From Conchocele bisecta (lineage: Eukaryota > Mollusca > Bivalvia > Lucinida > Thyasiridae), in NCBI GenBank assembly GCA_029237695.1, contig CM055277.1:44984242-45048241 (forward strand): a stretch of DNA of 64,000 nt, in the 5' to 3' direction. Position 1 is the first letter of the stretch. Every line of letters begins with the position of its first letter. The position numbers and the translations under genes are program-made. A model generated the notes under the pieces. The model made no database searches. It was not told where the DNA came from and saw nothing but the letters and a program-made list of their open reading frames with translations. Positions 46,074 through 56,284 of the stretch are shown piece by piece.

Positions 46074-48040
46074 CTAGCAAGCATACTGGTGCTCGAGTAG
46101 ATGGGGCAGGTTTGCAAAGTCTGGTTTAGGATCTGTCATACCCTTGGCGTAATGTAACTCAGAGTGTAGTTTGAATTTTCGTAATCGCGCGGCATACCTA
46201 GCTTTCTTTAGTTTACGCATTGTGGTCTGACACTTTTTCCGTACACGACTTTTCTCTATCTTCCGGATGTGCTTGATGACTGAAGAACCTTTTGTTAAGC
46301 TGACCCCTACTGAGTCTGTTTTCAGTATTGTAGCATCCCCAAAACCTAGGTTTAAGTTTAGAATTGTACCATGAATTCAACCGGAGAAATTGCGCGTGAA
46401 TGTCGTTGCTTTTGAATTTGATGTCTGGTACGCACGGTTTGCTGCTTCACATTTTTGAGTTGAAGTGAGTAATTTTGTACTGTCAATTGATTTAGGACCA
46501 AGGAAAGTTTCTATGCACCGTTTCAGAACAAGTACATCATCCTCCGTCATTTTTAACATTGTAGTTGAGGGGAGGTAGTTCTTTGCCCTGTGGTAGTCCC
46601 CGGGGCAAACCAAACTATACTGTGAACATTGCTTGCCACAGTAACCTTTGAAACACATGAAAATTGTGCAAGTTATTCCTGACATTATGCTCTTTATTTG
46701 TTCTAAGTTACCATTATGTTTGGCATGTGCTTGCCTCAACTCTGCAATGCACCTGGATCTTACAGAGAGAGCAAATCGGTTTCTCAAGTTTGTTTTCTTG
46801 ACCCCACGAAACATGCTCGAGCTAAATGACGCCTTGTTTATTTCTCGTTTCAGGGAGTTACTCAGATGGCGGATATCTTTTAGATGCATTACCGTTACCC
46901 CTGGTTGAGCGGCATCTACACCTTTGTGTGATTTACTATCACCGTCCCCCGTGTAATGACTAACATGTAAGTCACTATTTATCTGCTTCGTAACTATTTA
47001 TTTCATTCCATTTCGCTTCATTACCTATTGACTCATTTTCGGGGAGGTTGGCAGTGCAGTGACCATGATGGTTTGGGCAGCTGATATCTCCAACCTGATT
47101 TCTTAGCTTACTACCTATTATGCACAGCTTACTGCCAACAAATGCCCCAATGATTAATTTATCTTTGGTATTATTCTCGCACATAGTGGTTGTCACGATT
47201 GTACCCGCTTGAAATGGTGTACTGTCGCTATTGAATATTGGGTTATTGTAGCAAGAGTCACCTTCAACTCGAACCGTCTTGCTACGTTTATTGCCACAGA
47301 GTTCATTCTCTCTGGCCACAGTTTGTCTGATTTCATGCATACTTTTAGTGTTTAAGCCAACCATAGACTCTGCTATCCTATTTGACTGCTTTTGCAGAGT
47401 TATACGTCGGCGGAATTATGTTTGTGTTTACCAACAGCCGACAAGCACCATAATTACTGATTGGTGTGCTCATAAGGCCCAGCTGCAAACACATATTAGC
47501 TTTCCCTGATTTCCTACCCTTTCGACTTGACGGAACCTCTTCATATAGTTTATAATATTTACTTTTATATCTACATCGGGTGCATTTTAGCCGCTCAGCC
47601 CAACAAATGCCCCATTTTCTTGATGCGGCCGCATCAAATACCATTTCGCCACTACAGTGCGTATTAAAGGCGCGATGACTGTTTATTTCAGTATTAAACA
47701 TCTTCTGGACCTCATACGGTCGATATTATTTGTTTATCAACAGATCGGGGTGTACGGATGCATTTTGCGGTACGGCGCATTCGTCAATGAGTTTCGGACG
47801 CCTCGACGGAGAGCGCAGAACAGTTACATCATTGTCCGTACCATCAACATCTTTACAGGTAAACGTTTTATTTTCATTTACATTAACCCGGGATTCAAAT
47901 GAGTCTTTGGTTAGCCTGATGTACCTATGATTTGTTCCATTTGGTGAGTGAGAAGAAAGTTTTTTACCATTATTTTCATTTACCCGCCCCGTTTGAAATC
48001 CGCATTTTTTACCCCGCCTCCTATGCTTATTGGCCGGCAT
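46074..48040 (-). pseudogene. Mutator-like transposase (broken)
   Basis: Minus-strand segments read in order as the Mutator-like transposase domain protein common in molluscs. The N-terminus is basic, 'MPANKHRRRGKK'. Then come 'CTRCRYKSKYYKLYEEV' and 'GLQLGLMSTPISN'-like text (family: inv.LqvgLs.tpiSn). 'RVEGDSCYNN' is probably the first catalytic Asp. 'HYTGDGDSKSHKGV' follows, its second Asp codons at 46938-46946 in a stretch without its own Met, then 'IRHLSNSL' and 'CFKGYCGKQCSQYSLVC' with paired cysteines. After a stop, about 100 further codons run to the end ('KTDSVGVSLTKGSSVIKHIR', then 'FANLPHLLEHQYAC'). The breaks are: TAA at 47726-47728 (frame open on both sides), a shift near 47385, a shift near 46985, and TGA at 46377-46379. 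About 650 residues in total. Inactive as read. Confidence 0.85.
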
Positions 48041-48052
48041 GTTTTCATTAGG

Positions 48053-48685
48053 TTAACCAAGTTCACTCTGAGCAGTGCATATCGGTAGAGAAATATATAT
48101 GGGATAGCATTGCTCATTTAACAGGCAGTGTCTATACCCTAAGGAAACAATTGTCAACACGGGCACACGTGTTTCAATTTCCTGTGACATTTTAACACTT
48201 CTATGTCTGAATTCGCTGGCAGCACTCATACACTGGGCTGGTTTCAATTTAATTTGACACGTATCATTCTGGCATGTCACTAAGTTATGCGGACAAATGT
48301 TTCTATGCAAATTACAACATGTAGATTGACTAAATACTTCGAAAGTCACTTTTTCGCCTGTTTTTATGATAAAAAAATGACAAAAATACTCCGAAATCAC
48401 CCGACTTTCGATAAATTTAATCGTTTTAACCCCATAATTGTGGAACAGCCAATATTTTTGACAAGCACCATCTGTTTTATAATAATTTTTTACAAGTGCA
48501 TCAACAATATAGACTTTTCCTAAGAAATATATGAGAAAATAATACTCTGGAAAATTCTGGTGAAACTGAAGTTTCCGCAGCTGGACAGCCATAATTATAT
48601 GACCATTCTTAAATTGCCACTGTTGAAAAGTTAGTCTGCTAAATAATGTCAAATTACATTTGCTGTCACGAAATAGGTCAGACAA
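48053..48685 (-). CDS. Unknown 210-residue ORF upstream of the Mutator-like transposase
   Basis: An intact frame ending 12 nt before the transposase Met and in the same reading frame, separated only by TAA and four codons. It has many aromatic residues and a cluster of Cys/His ('CCNLHRNICPHNLVTCQND', about residues 124-142) that could bind zinc. I recognise no family. It may be a second element gene, an N-terminal extension cut off by the stop, or chance. Its location inside a mobile element and the lack of decay make it worth listing. Confidence 0.35.
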   Translation of the reverse strand: MSDLFRDSKCNLTLFSRLTFQQWQFKNGHIIMAVQLRKLQFHQNFPEYYFLIYFLGKVYIVDALVKNYYKTDGACQKYWLFHNYGVKTIKFIESRVISEYFCHFFIIKTGEKVTFEVFSQSTCCNLHRNICPHNLVTCQNDTCQIKLKPAQCMSAASEFRHRSVKMSQEIETRVPVLTIVSLGYRHCLLNEQCYPIYISLPICTAQSELG

Positions 48686-48735
48686 GACAATGGTAGGCAG
48701 TTTATTGAGATATCATGGCAAAAAAATGTGCTTAT

Positions 48736-49206
48736 AGGTATCACTGTGCTAAATATAGTACACATCGGCCAGGGGGTATGCTTTAGTAGTCCGGTATAAA
48801 AAAATAGTGCAGATGTTTTGAGGCCACAGACCCAGTTTGCTTGTAAATCCTGATCCATTACAGCCCAATTTTACTTGAGAAACATGTTGGGGTGTTTTTA
48901 ACACCAGTTTCCAGCATATTTCTGCATTTAAAAGAAATTACTGAGCCTGCTTGTCACGTGATGTGAACACTACGTCACATGACACTTTGATGATAAATAA
49001 TATGGCGGACAGGACAATGTTGAAATTTTCTTTCTTAGGAGTAAGTGAACATGTTGTTTAATTAGTGAAAATCCGGTGCAGACAGGTTGCAGGTTATGAA
49101 CAGGTAGGTTCCACAGCATCCATACGAATAGTGAAAGTGTGAGAGAATGGCCATATTTGGAGGAATCGGTTAAGTTGTATGGTAAAACTAATTGGTGGTT
49201 GCTAGC
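48736..49206 (+). repeat. Right terminal direct repeat
   Basis: Second copy of 44508-44977. It keeps the same ATG (49002) and gtaagtg donor (49041), but no nuclease exon follows. Confidence 0.85.
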
Positions 49207-49690
49207 CTTGAAGGTAAAGACAGATACAACACATACACTCCGATTTTCACTGACTGTTCAAAGGACGAGATTGCTGCTGCTGTCGCTGTCCCGGAGGTAG
49301 ATCTTCAATCCGGAATCCCAGATAAATCTGCGATATTTTCTGCGGAATTGAAGGCATCATTGAATTGAGCTCCATCATATTTTAATTTCGTCTGGTAAGG
49401 ACATATTTTTTGTTGGCTCCCCAGTGATACTGGTATCACGTGCGATGACATGGCAGATAGTGCTACCAAGGCCGTCCTTGAGCTACATACTTCACATTTC
49501 GCTGTTTGCTATCGTTATTTTAAATCATCCATTAACTAATTCATTTCTGATACAATGCAGAACCGTGGGAACTGCTCGAAGATAATAAACTTCATGCTGT
49601 AAAACCGACTTTGGGCGAATGGACTCCTGGCTGCAAACGTGTACGCCGGGATGAAGTTTTCCTGGATCCTTTGATTACCTACCTAATCTA
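49207..49690 (+). pseudogene. RNase H domain and C-terminus of the interrupted LINE
   Basis: 'RYNTYTPIFTDCSKDEIAAA' supplies the first RNase H Asp (TD.S). 'IFSAELKA' supplies the Glu (aEl.a). After stops, 'CDDMADSATKAVLE' supplies the last conserved Asp region (ne.AD..AK.A). Then 'NKLHAV'-like and 'LGEWTPGCKRVRRDEVFL' (family: kP..geW....r..Re.v.l.rLR). It continues the LINE broken at 44507. TGA after 'LKASLN'; inactive. Confidence 0.85.
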
Positions 49691-51307
49691 ATTTTATCAT
49701 TGTATACATATGTCTCATTTATAATGTGTTCATCATATCAGTTGATTTCCTACCATATCCAACATACAGTTTGACTATTAATTTCTTCTTCCTCTAAATT
49801 GCGTGGCCCTAAATGATACTCTTTTGTGTTGGGTGGGCCGTTAAACACCATTCCATTCCATTCCATGGTACAGCCGGTGCTATAGTACGAACAAAAATGA
49901 ACTGTTTTGTTTAATGTGCTAACCAATGATTTCCAATCAAATATGTATGTAAGCATACTCTCACACTTAATATATGAGTCACAGACGTTCACATGACAGT
50001 GTGTGGGACAGTGAGTATGCAACCTCACATATTGAATGTGTTGATGCAAGAAGCTATCATAACCAGCAGCATGTTATGTTTGATGTGTGTAATTATCTAT
50101 GGAACACAGCTCCAATAACTACTTGTATTTAATAATACAATTGTAGATACTGATGAACCTCGAACCGAACACACGCACACGCATGCACACACGCACGCAC
50201 GCACGCACGCACGCATGTATATAATTGTAGATAGTGATAAAACATTGAATATTTGATATTAGGTAATACATGTACTTCGAAACTCCATGTAATATGTATT
50301 CAGTATCTATACGATCATCGTGTCTAATTGTGCAGGTGCTGGTTCAGAAACTATTTTGTCTACAGAAGCTCATAATCGCAAGGTGCATGATCACTTGGTT
50401 ACCAGAACAACACCAATGTCCGAAAGTGTTGAAAGCGCGCCCACTCCAAAGTAAATATTATTTGATAGTTTCCTTAATATACAACGTATTTTGATGAAAT
50501 ATGGCACAGAAAATGCGTCTTCATTACCTGCATTCGGCGGTCCCGGGACTTCGGCACATACTTATGTCGTTTTTGCGATGAATCGATTTCCGTGTCAGTA
50601 TTGACAGTAAACACAGAAATTGATACCACCAAATGCATCTTCACAAGAAACGTTTGATGAGCCATATGTCATTAAAGTCCGTTACATAATAAGGACAATA
50701 TAGAATACGTACTTTGAATCGCAGGCGCTTCTGGAGATTTCAGTAATTGTTGTTCTTGTTGTAACCACGTGATCATGCACATTTAATAGTGTGCGCTTGT
50801 AAACCATATATTGCAATCAGATTTCCTATTTAGTATTCGGGTTTGGTTGTCTATCAGCTATAAGTCAAATTGAGTTCTTGTCACGTTGTATGTGATGTAT
50901 CCATTGCATAGACATCAACCAGTGATCAAGTGATATGTTCACACCAGTTTATGCTAACAAACATATACATATGTGTATCACAGGACATATGTATTAGTGT
51001 ACCTACACTTCGACACTCTTCTTGGTATGCTTTTCCACGTACATGTATCTATATCAAAATAGGTTTCGGTAAGAGCCAGTGTATATTGCGGTCCTACTGG
51101 CGTATAAAACGTTTTATGAACAGGCTCAAACCTGTGATTGAGCCAATGAAAATGGTTTATGCACAGTAGAACCTCTCTAAACCGGACACGCACTATGTCG
51201 ATGTATCTTTAATGTTATGGGTTTCATTGCCTTCTATATATGATGATACTATCTGTTCAAGTTCGCAAAACACACCCGCATGCATTGGCATAGTAATATG
51301 TCTGATT
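49691..51307. other. Intergenic; LINE tail and microsatellite
   Basis: 'gggccgttaaacaccattcc' at 49835-49860 is the LINE 3' tail type. A (acgc)n-rich microsatellite lies at 50168-50217. 51165-51190 ('cagtagaacctctctaaacc') is a lone pogo/Tigger-like MITE end. No gene is recognised in several short frames. Confidence 0.5.
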
Positions 51308-51309
51308 TA

Positions 51310-51378
51310 CAGTGAAACCTCTCTAAACCTGACATCCTGGGGATCTCCCAGGGTGTTCGGTTTAGATAGATCGCACTG
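51310..51378. mobile_element. Short pogo/Tigger-like MITE
   Basis: TA-flanked, 'cagtgaaacctctctaaacc' with an imperfect inverse ('ggtttagatagatcgcactg'). This terminus is typical of mariner-superfamily MITEs in invertebrates. Confidence 0.65.
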
Positions 51379-51380
51379 TA

Positions 51381-52263
51381 TAGGGCAATTAATGGACTGT
51401 TATACGCACTCCTTCTTGTAGGTAACTGTGTTTGTCCCACAGACTGGTATTTGTCCAAAGGCACTTAGATTGCAGTCCACATGCTTCATGATGTCGCACA
51501 TGAAATCCCCCGTCTGTTGTCCGTAGGCCACTGTAATACATAGATACTACCGTGCTTGAGTATGTTCATATGACAGTATCAGGCAAGGCTATGAAAGGCG
51601 TAGTAATTCAGAGAGAATACCAGGCTAGGGTATTTCGATGTAGTTTACCAGGCAACGCTAGAAAATCATTTCCGAGCCGAGTTTAATATCAAAATACACT
51701 ATCTAGCTTAATATTCTATTTATCAATTTGAAGGAATTTGAATAACGTGTTGTGCAATTAAATGATCTTAACGTATAACATTGTGGGTTTTTTTTGTGTG
51801 CTTTTTTCGACGAAACACGGACTGGTTTGCATTATGTTTGCAACGTTGGCACTAATCCCTGGGATTTAAACAATTGAAACATTTTACGTAATCCAGTCGT
51901 AATTAAGTTTCAATCTAATTCGTGAAAGCGTTTTCCTATAGTATATATATGACTGTCTAGTACGTGGACTTCATATTCCAACACACTGATTGTTGGATGT
52001 TTAATTCCTGACTCTAAACGGCGGACAGTGAATACGCAGGTGCGCGAGAGGATAGGTACGAGTCTGTACTATCGTCATGGTGAGTGGTGAATAGCTATTG
52101 CGCCGACTAATCTGGGTCTACACGTACTGGTCACCAGGGCAAAGTACAAAGTTTATCATGATGAGTCACGCAAACCGTACTTATCACATCTTTGACACAT
52201 TTCCGGGTGGTGTTTCTGTATTAACACAGCTCGTGTGCAAGGTATGTGCATGAGGGTGTGATA
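51381..52263. other. No feature recognised
   Basis: No persuasive frame, inverted repeat or family relation. Confidence 0.4.
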
Positions 52264-52367
52264 AATAAGTTAGATCACGTTTGTCCGCATGTACGAGCCG
52301 CGGATAATCTCGCTAAAGCTCGCGGATTATCTCCTCGTACATGCGGAAGAACCGTGATCTAACTTAT
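52264..52367. mobile_element. Foldback element with tip ctcgctaaagctcgc
   Basis: Arms: 'aagttagatcacg', 'gcatgtacgag' and 'gcggataat' return inverted. The tip (52309-52323) is identical to that of the palindrome at 5812-5972, although the arms differ. Confidence 0.8.
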
Positions 52368-52479
52368 ACTTAATAATTTATATATACACATACATATACG
52401 CATTTACGAGAATGATGTTCATGTTATAGCCTCGTTTAATATTACACCGTTTTCAGTTATGCCCCACGATGATATGTAA

Positions 52480-52533
52480 TATAGGAATGAATGGCCTTTT
52501 TGTGGAATTTATCGGGGTATAAACTTGGAAAAG
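52480..52533 (+). mobile_element. HT family, left-arm fragment
   Basis: 'tataggaatgaatggcc' to 'aacttggaaaag', the first 54 bp of an HT hairpin, then broken off by the AT-rich palindrome that follows. Confidence 0.75.
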
Positions 52534-52550
52534 CCACTTTCGCAATTGGC

Positions 52551-52659
52551 GATAAAAATAAACAATTGGCGATAAAAAATTACAATTTTCGAAAAAAATA
52601 AAAAAAATTTTTTTTTTCGAAAATTGTAATTTTTTATCGCCAATTGTTTATTTTTATCC
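52551..52659. repeat. Perfect AT-rich palindrome
   Basis: Arms of about 48 nt containing 'caattggcgataaaaaatta' and 'caattttcgaaaaaaa', mirrored exactly. It lies between an HT half-arm and a full HT element. Confidence 0.85.
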
Positions 52660-52670
52660 TATTGGGTATT

Positions 52671-53028
52671 ATAGGAATGAATGGCCTTTTTGTGGAATTT
52701 ATCGGGGTATAAACTTGGAAAAGTCGCGGGAATACTGGACGAAGGCCGGAAGGCCTCGTCCAGTATTCCCGCGACTTTTCCAAGTTTATATCCCCGATAA
52801 ATTCCACAAAAAGGCCATTCATTCCTTATAATTCCAGCATTTGAAGTAAATTCATCAAGAAAATGTGTTTATTTTCCGTTTTCTTGAGAATAATTTTAAC
52901 TGCGCCTGACGGTTACGGAAAGTAGTTCGGCGTGGGAGTTTACTGGGATATAAATTTTGGACAGAGACTTGCTACGGACCAATCAAATGTTAGGGAATTG
53001 TGTAAATATTTTTGTGCTGGAATTATTG
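52671..53028 (+). mobile_element. Hairpin-plus-tail element (HT family), complete
   Basis: Hairpin 52671-52826 with tip 'ggccggaaggcc' and a tail ending 'gtgctggaattattg' at 53028. Confidence 0.85.
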
Positions 53029-53549
53029 TGGATTGGGTGTATTACATTGAACTTGAATTGAAACACGGTATCTTAATTGTAAGAAATATGAACGAAATAT
53101 TGGTAGAACATCTGAGAAACATAGTATAGATGTTGTACTTCGCAAATCTTCTAATTGCATCAATTTTAATAAATGAAACATTTTTGTTTAATTAAAAAAA
53201 AATTAAAACGATAGCTTGAAATTTACTAAGACATAATTCCATAATCACCAATGCTACATTTTGTCATGTTTAATAGTTTCGGCTATTTGATATATACGTC
53301 AGTTAAATAGCAAGACATTAAGACATTTCATGAACATAATCTACACCAGTAGTTTTTATGAAATTCCACCAGCTGTTAATTGGGAGACTTACGTTGAACT
53401 TAAATCACACTAATAAACGTAATTCGATTTAACGTCTAAATGCTTAACAGTATATTTACGAGGAAATTAAACGTGCTATTTTCAAGTAGTGGCCGGTTAT
53501 GCCTACCACCCCTACCACCCGGGTGGCGACGACATTAGTATAAGTTATA
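53029..53549. other. No feature recognised
   Basis: AT-rich, no gene. Confidence 0.4.
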
Positions 53550-53618
53550 CAGTGGAAGCTCTCTCAACTTAACAACCTGGGAGGCCTTCATGGTGTCTGG
53601 TTGAGAGAGGTTCCACTG
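53550..53618. mobile_element. Short pogo/Tigger-like MITE
   Basis: TA-flanked 'cagtggaagctctctcaac' with the inverse 'gttgagagaggttccactg'. Confidence 0.7.
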
Positions 53619-53726
53619 TAATTAATCACTCCATTAACAATTTTTGTCATTTTCAATCATGAACAGACACGACAATGAAATAAATTACAGTTAAACACAT
53701 CAAAATTAAACACAATGGGGTCACCT

Positions 53727-53943
53727 GGGGCCCGTTTCACTAAACTTCAGTGCCAATTTAGGATCGCCTGGAAATTTAAATTGACGGATTTACATTTATT
53801 GAACATATGCTGCATAGCCTATGATCAATAAATGTAAATCCAATAATTGCTTACAAGAAAACAGTTGTAATGTGGAATTTACAGACTATAAAAGTTTGCA
53901 CTTACGAATATTTTAGTCGTACGAAGTTTAGTGAAATGGCCCC
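53727..53943. mobile_element. MITE with 'gtttcactaaactt' termini
   Basis: 'ggggcccgtttcactaaact' at the left, with the inverse 'aagtttagtgaaatggcccc' at the right. About 217 bp, non-coding. Confidence 0.7.
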
Positions 53944-54279
53944 TGGGTGTCCGCTTTAGAGACATTATACTGTATTACCTGACAGGAAAATGGCGAAGAC
54001 GCAAAGCTTCATCATTATTGTAATGTGCAGCGATCGTGGCTATCTTGCAGGCGACTTTAGTTTAACCTGGAAAGAAGACATGCCGTATTTTATATAAACC
54101 TTTAGACGTTTCTTATCTGTGTTCTGTTTCTGTTATGTCATGTAGGTGCTGCACATAGTCTATTCTTTAGAAAATAATTGAACATTTTCATTGGTGCTAT
54201 ATGTTTTCCATATCCACATGGAACATGATAGGGGTGAATGTCAGGTCTATAATAAATGCCATTTTATTTAATTGTAATA

Positions 54280-54523
54280 TTAACTCTTTGCATGCTAGAG
54301 GCGAAAATATCCGCCAAACGAATTAGGAGTGTATGTTTTATTTCTCTCTGTAAATATGTCTTGAAATTTCATTAGAATTGATTCCTCAGGACTCAATTCT
54401 AATGAAATTCCAAGACATATTCATGATATTTACAAGGAGAAATAAAAGTAAATATGATGAATTTGTGTCGGCTAGTTTTGAACTATATATAGCCCACAAG
54501 TTTCCCAGCATGCAAAGAGTTAA
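54280..54523. mobile_element. TTAA-flanked element with inner palindrome
   Basis: TTAACTCTTTGCATGCT ... AGCATGCAAAGAGTTAA, 244 bp. A second, inner palindrome (54354-54422) has arms 'aatatgtcttg' and 'caattctaatgaaatt' around 'cctcagg'. TTAA targeting suggests a piggyBac-type MITE, although the termini are CTC rather than CCC. Confidence 0.6.
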
Positions 54524-54833
54524 GATGGCCACCATATATCATTATGGTGCTAAATGTTCCACCCATATGATAAATTTAAGCTGTTTTTCCACTCCAGTTT
54601 CTAGTGTACACGATGACATGACTATTTCTGAATACTGTTAATATACTTAATATACATTTAATAGGTACATACCCACGCTGTAGTAACAAAATGTCCTTTC
54701 TATCAGAGACATCATCTGAGTCATTTTCTTGCAAAATAAACATTTATTCACCATTGTTACATGGTTTCCGTTGTTTGCACATATGTGCAAACATGTAGCG
54801 CGTGCTGTTTGCATATGGCTTTAGGCAATGCTC

Positions 54834-54944
54834 ATTCCGGGGCCGCGCGTAGACCAAGTGCCTTCATGACGTCACTACGCTGAAGTACCTTCATGGCGTC
54901 ACTACTTCATGACGTTCATGACGTTCATGACGTGGCCCCGGAAT
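54834..54944. repeat. 111-bp inverted-repeat element with CRE-like boxes
   Basis: Ends attccggggcc / ggccccggaat. The interior has 'catgacgtcac', 'catggcgtcac' and 'catgacgttcatgacg' repeats, including a full TGACGTCA (CREB/ATF-type) site. Confidence 0.55.
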
Positions 54945-55053
54945 ATGAATACCGAAAAATATCTACATGAATGGGAAGATTTATAAAAGTACCGAAAATA
55001 ATGAATATAATACTCAAATTACATCAGTTTTTTTTTGGAAATGTAACAATAAC

Positions 55054-55205
55054 GTTTGAGCATGTCCAGGCGTGTGCAAATGTTTGATGTGGCCCTCGGG
55101 AACTGTTTGAACCCGCGGCCTGCGGCGTTGTGTTCAAACAGTTCATTTCCCTCGGGCCACAGCAAACGTTTGCACACGATTGCACACGGCTGGACATGAT
55201 CAAAC
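55054..55205. mobile_element. Foldback element
   Basis: Imperfect inverted repeat of 152 bp: 'gtttgagcatgtcc', 'tgtgcaaa', 'cgggaactgtttgaa' and the inverse, with tip 'cgcggcctgcggcg'. Confidence 0.75.
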
Positions 55206-55612
55206 CTTATATTACACCACGTATTGATTGGCATTATTATACATTTTATATCAGACTTAAATTCCAACTGATATCAGGGGCGATAACTGTGTTTCCTTAA
55301 AATGTTAACGGACCTTACTATTTATTATCTGTATATCTTTTTTGATGCGCAATGATCATGCTTTATAAGCTGTCGAAAATATTATGTTTTCCGGTGACAC
55401 ATTTAATTACATGTAGTATAAATAATTAAAAAATAGCATGCCTCATTTGCATATGAAAATATCCTGATACCCCCGCGCGTCACTATCAGTAAAATAAATA
55501 TTACGAAATAATTATATCTGTATAGCGGGCACTCGTAATTTTTAGAACTCGTGGAATAGTGACACTATTATACATTTATTCTAATGCATAGAAAATAGAA
55601 AGCACTCATCTG

Positions 55613-55642
55613 ATTGGTCAATTGTAATCACAGCCTATAAAA
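55613..55642 (+). promoter_or_regulatory. Candidate core promoter (inverted CCAAT box plus TATA box)
   Basis: ATTGG at 55613-55617 and TATAAAA at 55636-55642. The next in-frame ATGs are 55733 and 55760. Spacing is compatible with Pol II, but such words are common in AT-rich DNA. Confidence 0.35.
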
Positions 55643-55732
55643 TATGAAAAATCACAGCCTATTAAACCTCCGTTTTACCAGCCTGTGATTATTGACAGCC
55701 TCGTTTTCGCCACTGCCTAATCACCACGGTTT

Positions 55733-55963
55733 ATGTACCCCTACGCATGTTTATATGCAATGGCGGCTCCTGAACCAAATTTGTCCAACTTAATTTTCGG
55801 CTCATTTGCGGTCGATGAGGGAAACATAGTTCTTGAATTTGAATCTGAGGATATGGAAACTGATGAGGAACTGTTAATGGCTGTGGAAGCGATAGAGTCT
55901 GCGGCTGCTGCTGAACCGGAGCCCATCAATCCCGACACAATCTCTTTAAACACATGCATCTAA
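55733..55963 (+). CDS. Small acidic protein or first exon, unknown function
   Basis: 76 codons from ATG 55733. The second in-frame ATG at 55760 has a better context (gcaATGG) and starts 'MAAPEPNLSNLIFG'. The middle is strongly acidic ('EFESEDMETDEELLMAVEAIE'), followed by an alanine/glutamate run. The composition is unlike the surrounding AT-rich noise, and a CCAAT/TATA pair lies about 100 bp upstream. No family recognised. It could be the first exon of a transposon or host gene whose remainder is lost. Confidence 0.4.
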   Translation: MYPYACLYAMAAPEPNLSNLIFGSFAVDEGNIVLEFESEDMETDEELLMAVEAIESAAAAEPEPINPDTISLNTCI

Positions 55964-56284
55964 TGTTTTGGTGCAGTAGTTGTAGATTAGATTGAGCATT
56001 AAACAAACAGTTTACATCAGGTTTTCAAACATACTTGTTCACGAAGTGTGATATTTTCCTGTTCCAATAATCCAAAATGGCCACCAAAATGGCCACCAAA
56101 ATATAATAAGAAATGAACTATGAATTACCATCAAATGATAAATATCTGTCATTTGCATTTACAGAATTGGCAAGGTCAAGAACACATTGATTACTATAGT
56201 AACTCTTTCAAATGATTTAAAAACTTATTGTATGACGATTCTCTATGACTTTTGAGACAATCAGTAAATCGTAATACAACATTT
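55964..56284. other. No feature recognised
   Basis: 'aaaatggccaccaaaatggc' duplication at 56065-56090 only. Confidence 0.4.

Larger units (their letters stand above)
44508..49206. mobile_element. 4.7-kb element with terminal direct repeats, His-Me nuclease and Mutator-like transposase
   Basis: The element interrupts one LINE (RT part left, RNase H part right) and is bounded by 470-bp direct repeats (44508-44977 and 48736-49206, about 98% identical by eye). The internal part is bounded by a short inverted pair, ctataagca / tgcttatag. It carries a two-exon His-Me finger nuclease gene on + that starts inside the left repeat, a Mutator-like transposase pseudogene on - (46074-48040), and a 210-residue unknown frame on - (48053-48685). 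There is no gag, RT or integrase, and the repeats lack TG...CA ends, so it is not a normal LTR retrotransposon. Alternative: a Mutator-like element that landed exactly at the junction of a tandem 470-bp duplication. Confidence 0.75.
54655..55575 (+). repeat. Dispersed repeat R1, interrupted copy
   Basis: R1 words at 54665-54760 ('agagacatcatctgag', 'caaaataaacatttattca') resume at 55206 ('acgtattgattggcatta', 'gatatcaggggcgataact', ending 'gcgggcactcgtaa'). The insert between holds the two elements listed next. Confidence 0.65.

Noticed and set aside
44508..49206. Ordinary LTR retrotransposon
   Set aside because: Direct repeats lack TG...CA ends, and the interior has no gag, protease, RT or integrase. 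It carries a nuclease and a Mutator-like transposase instead.
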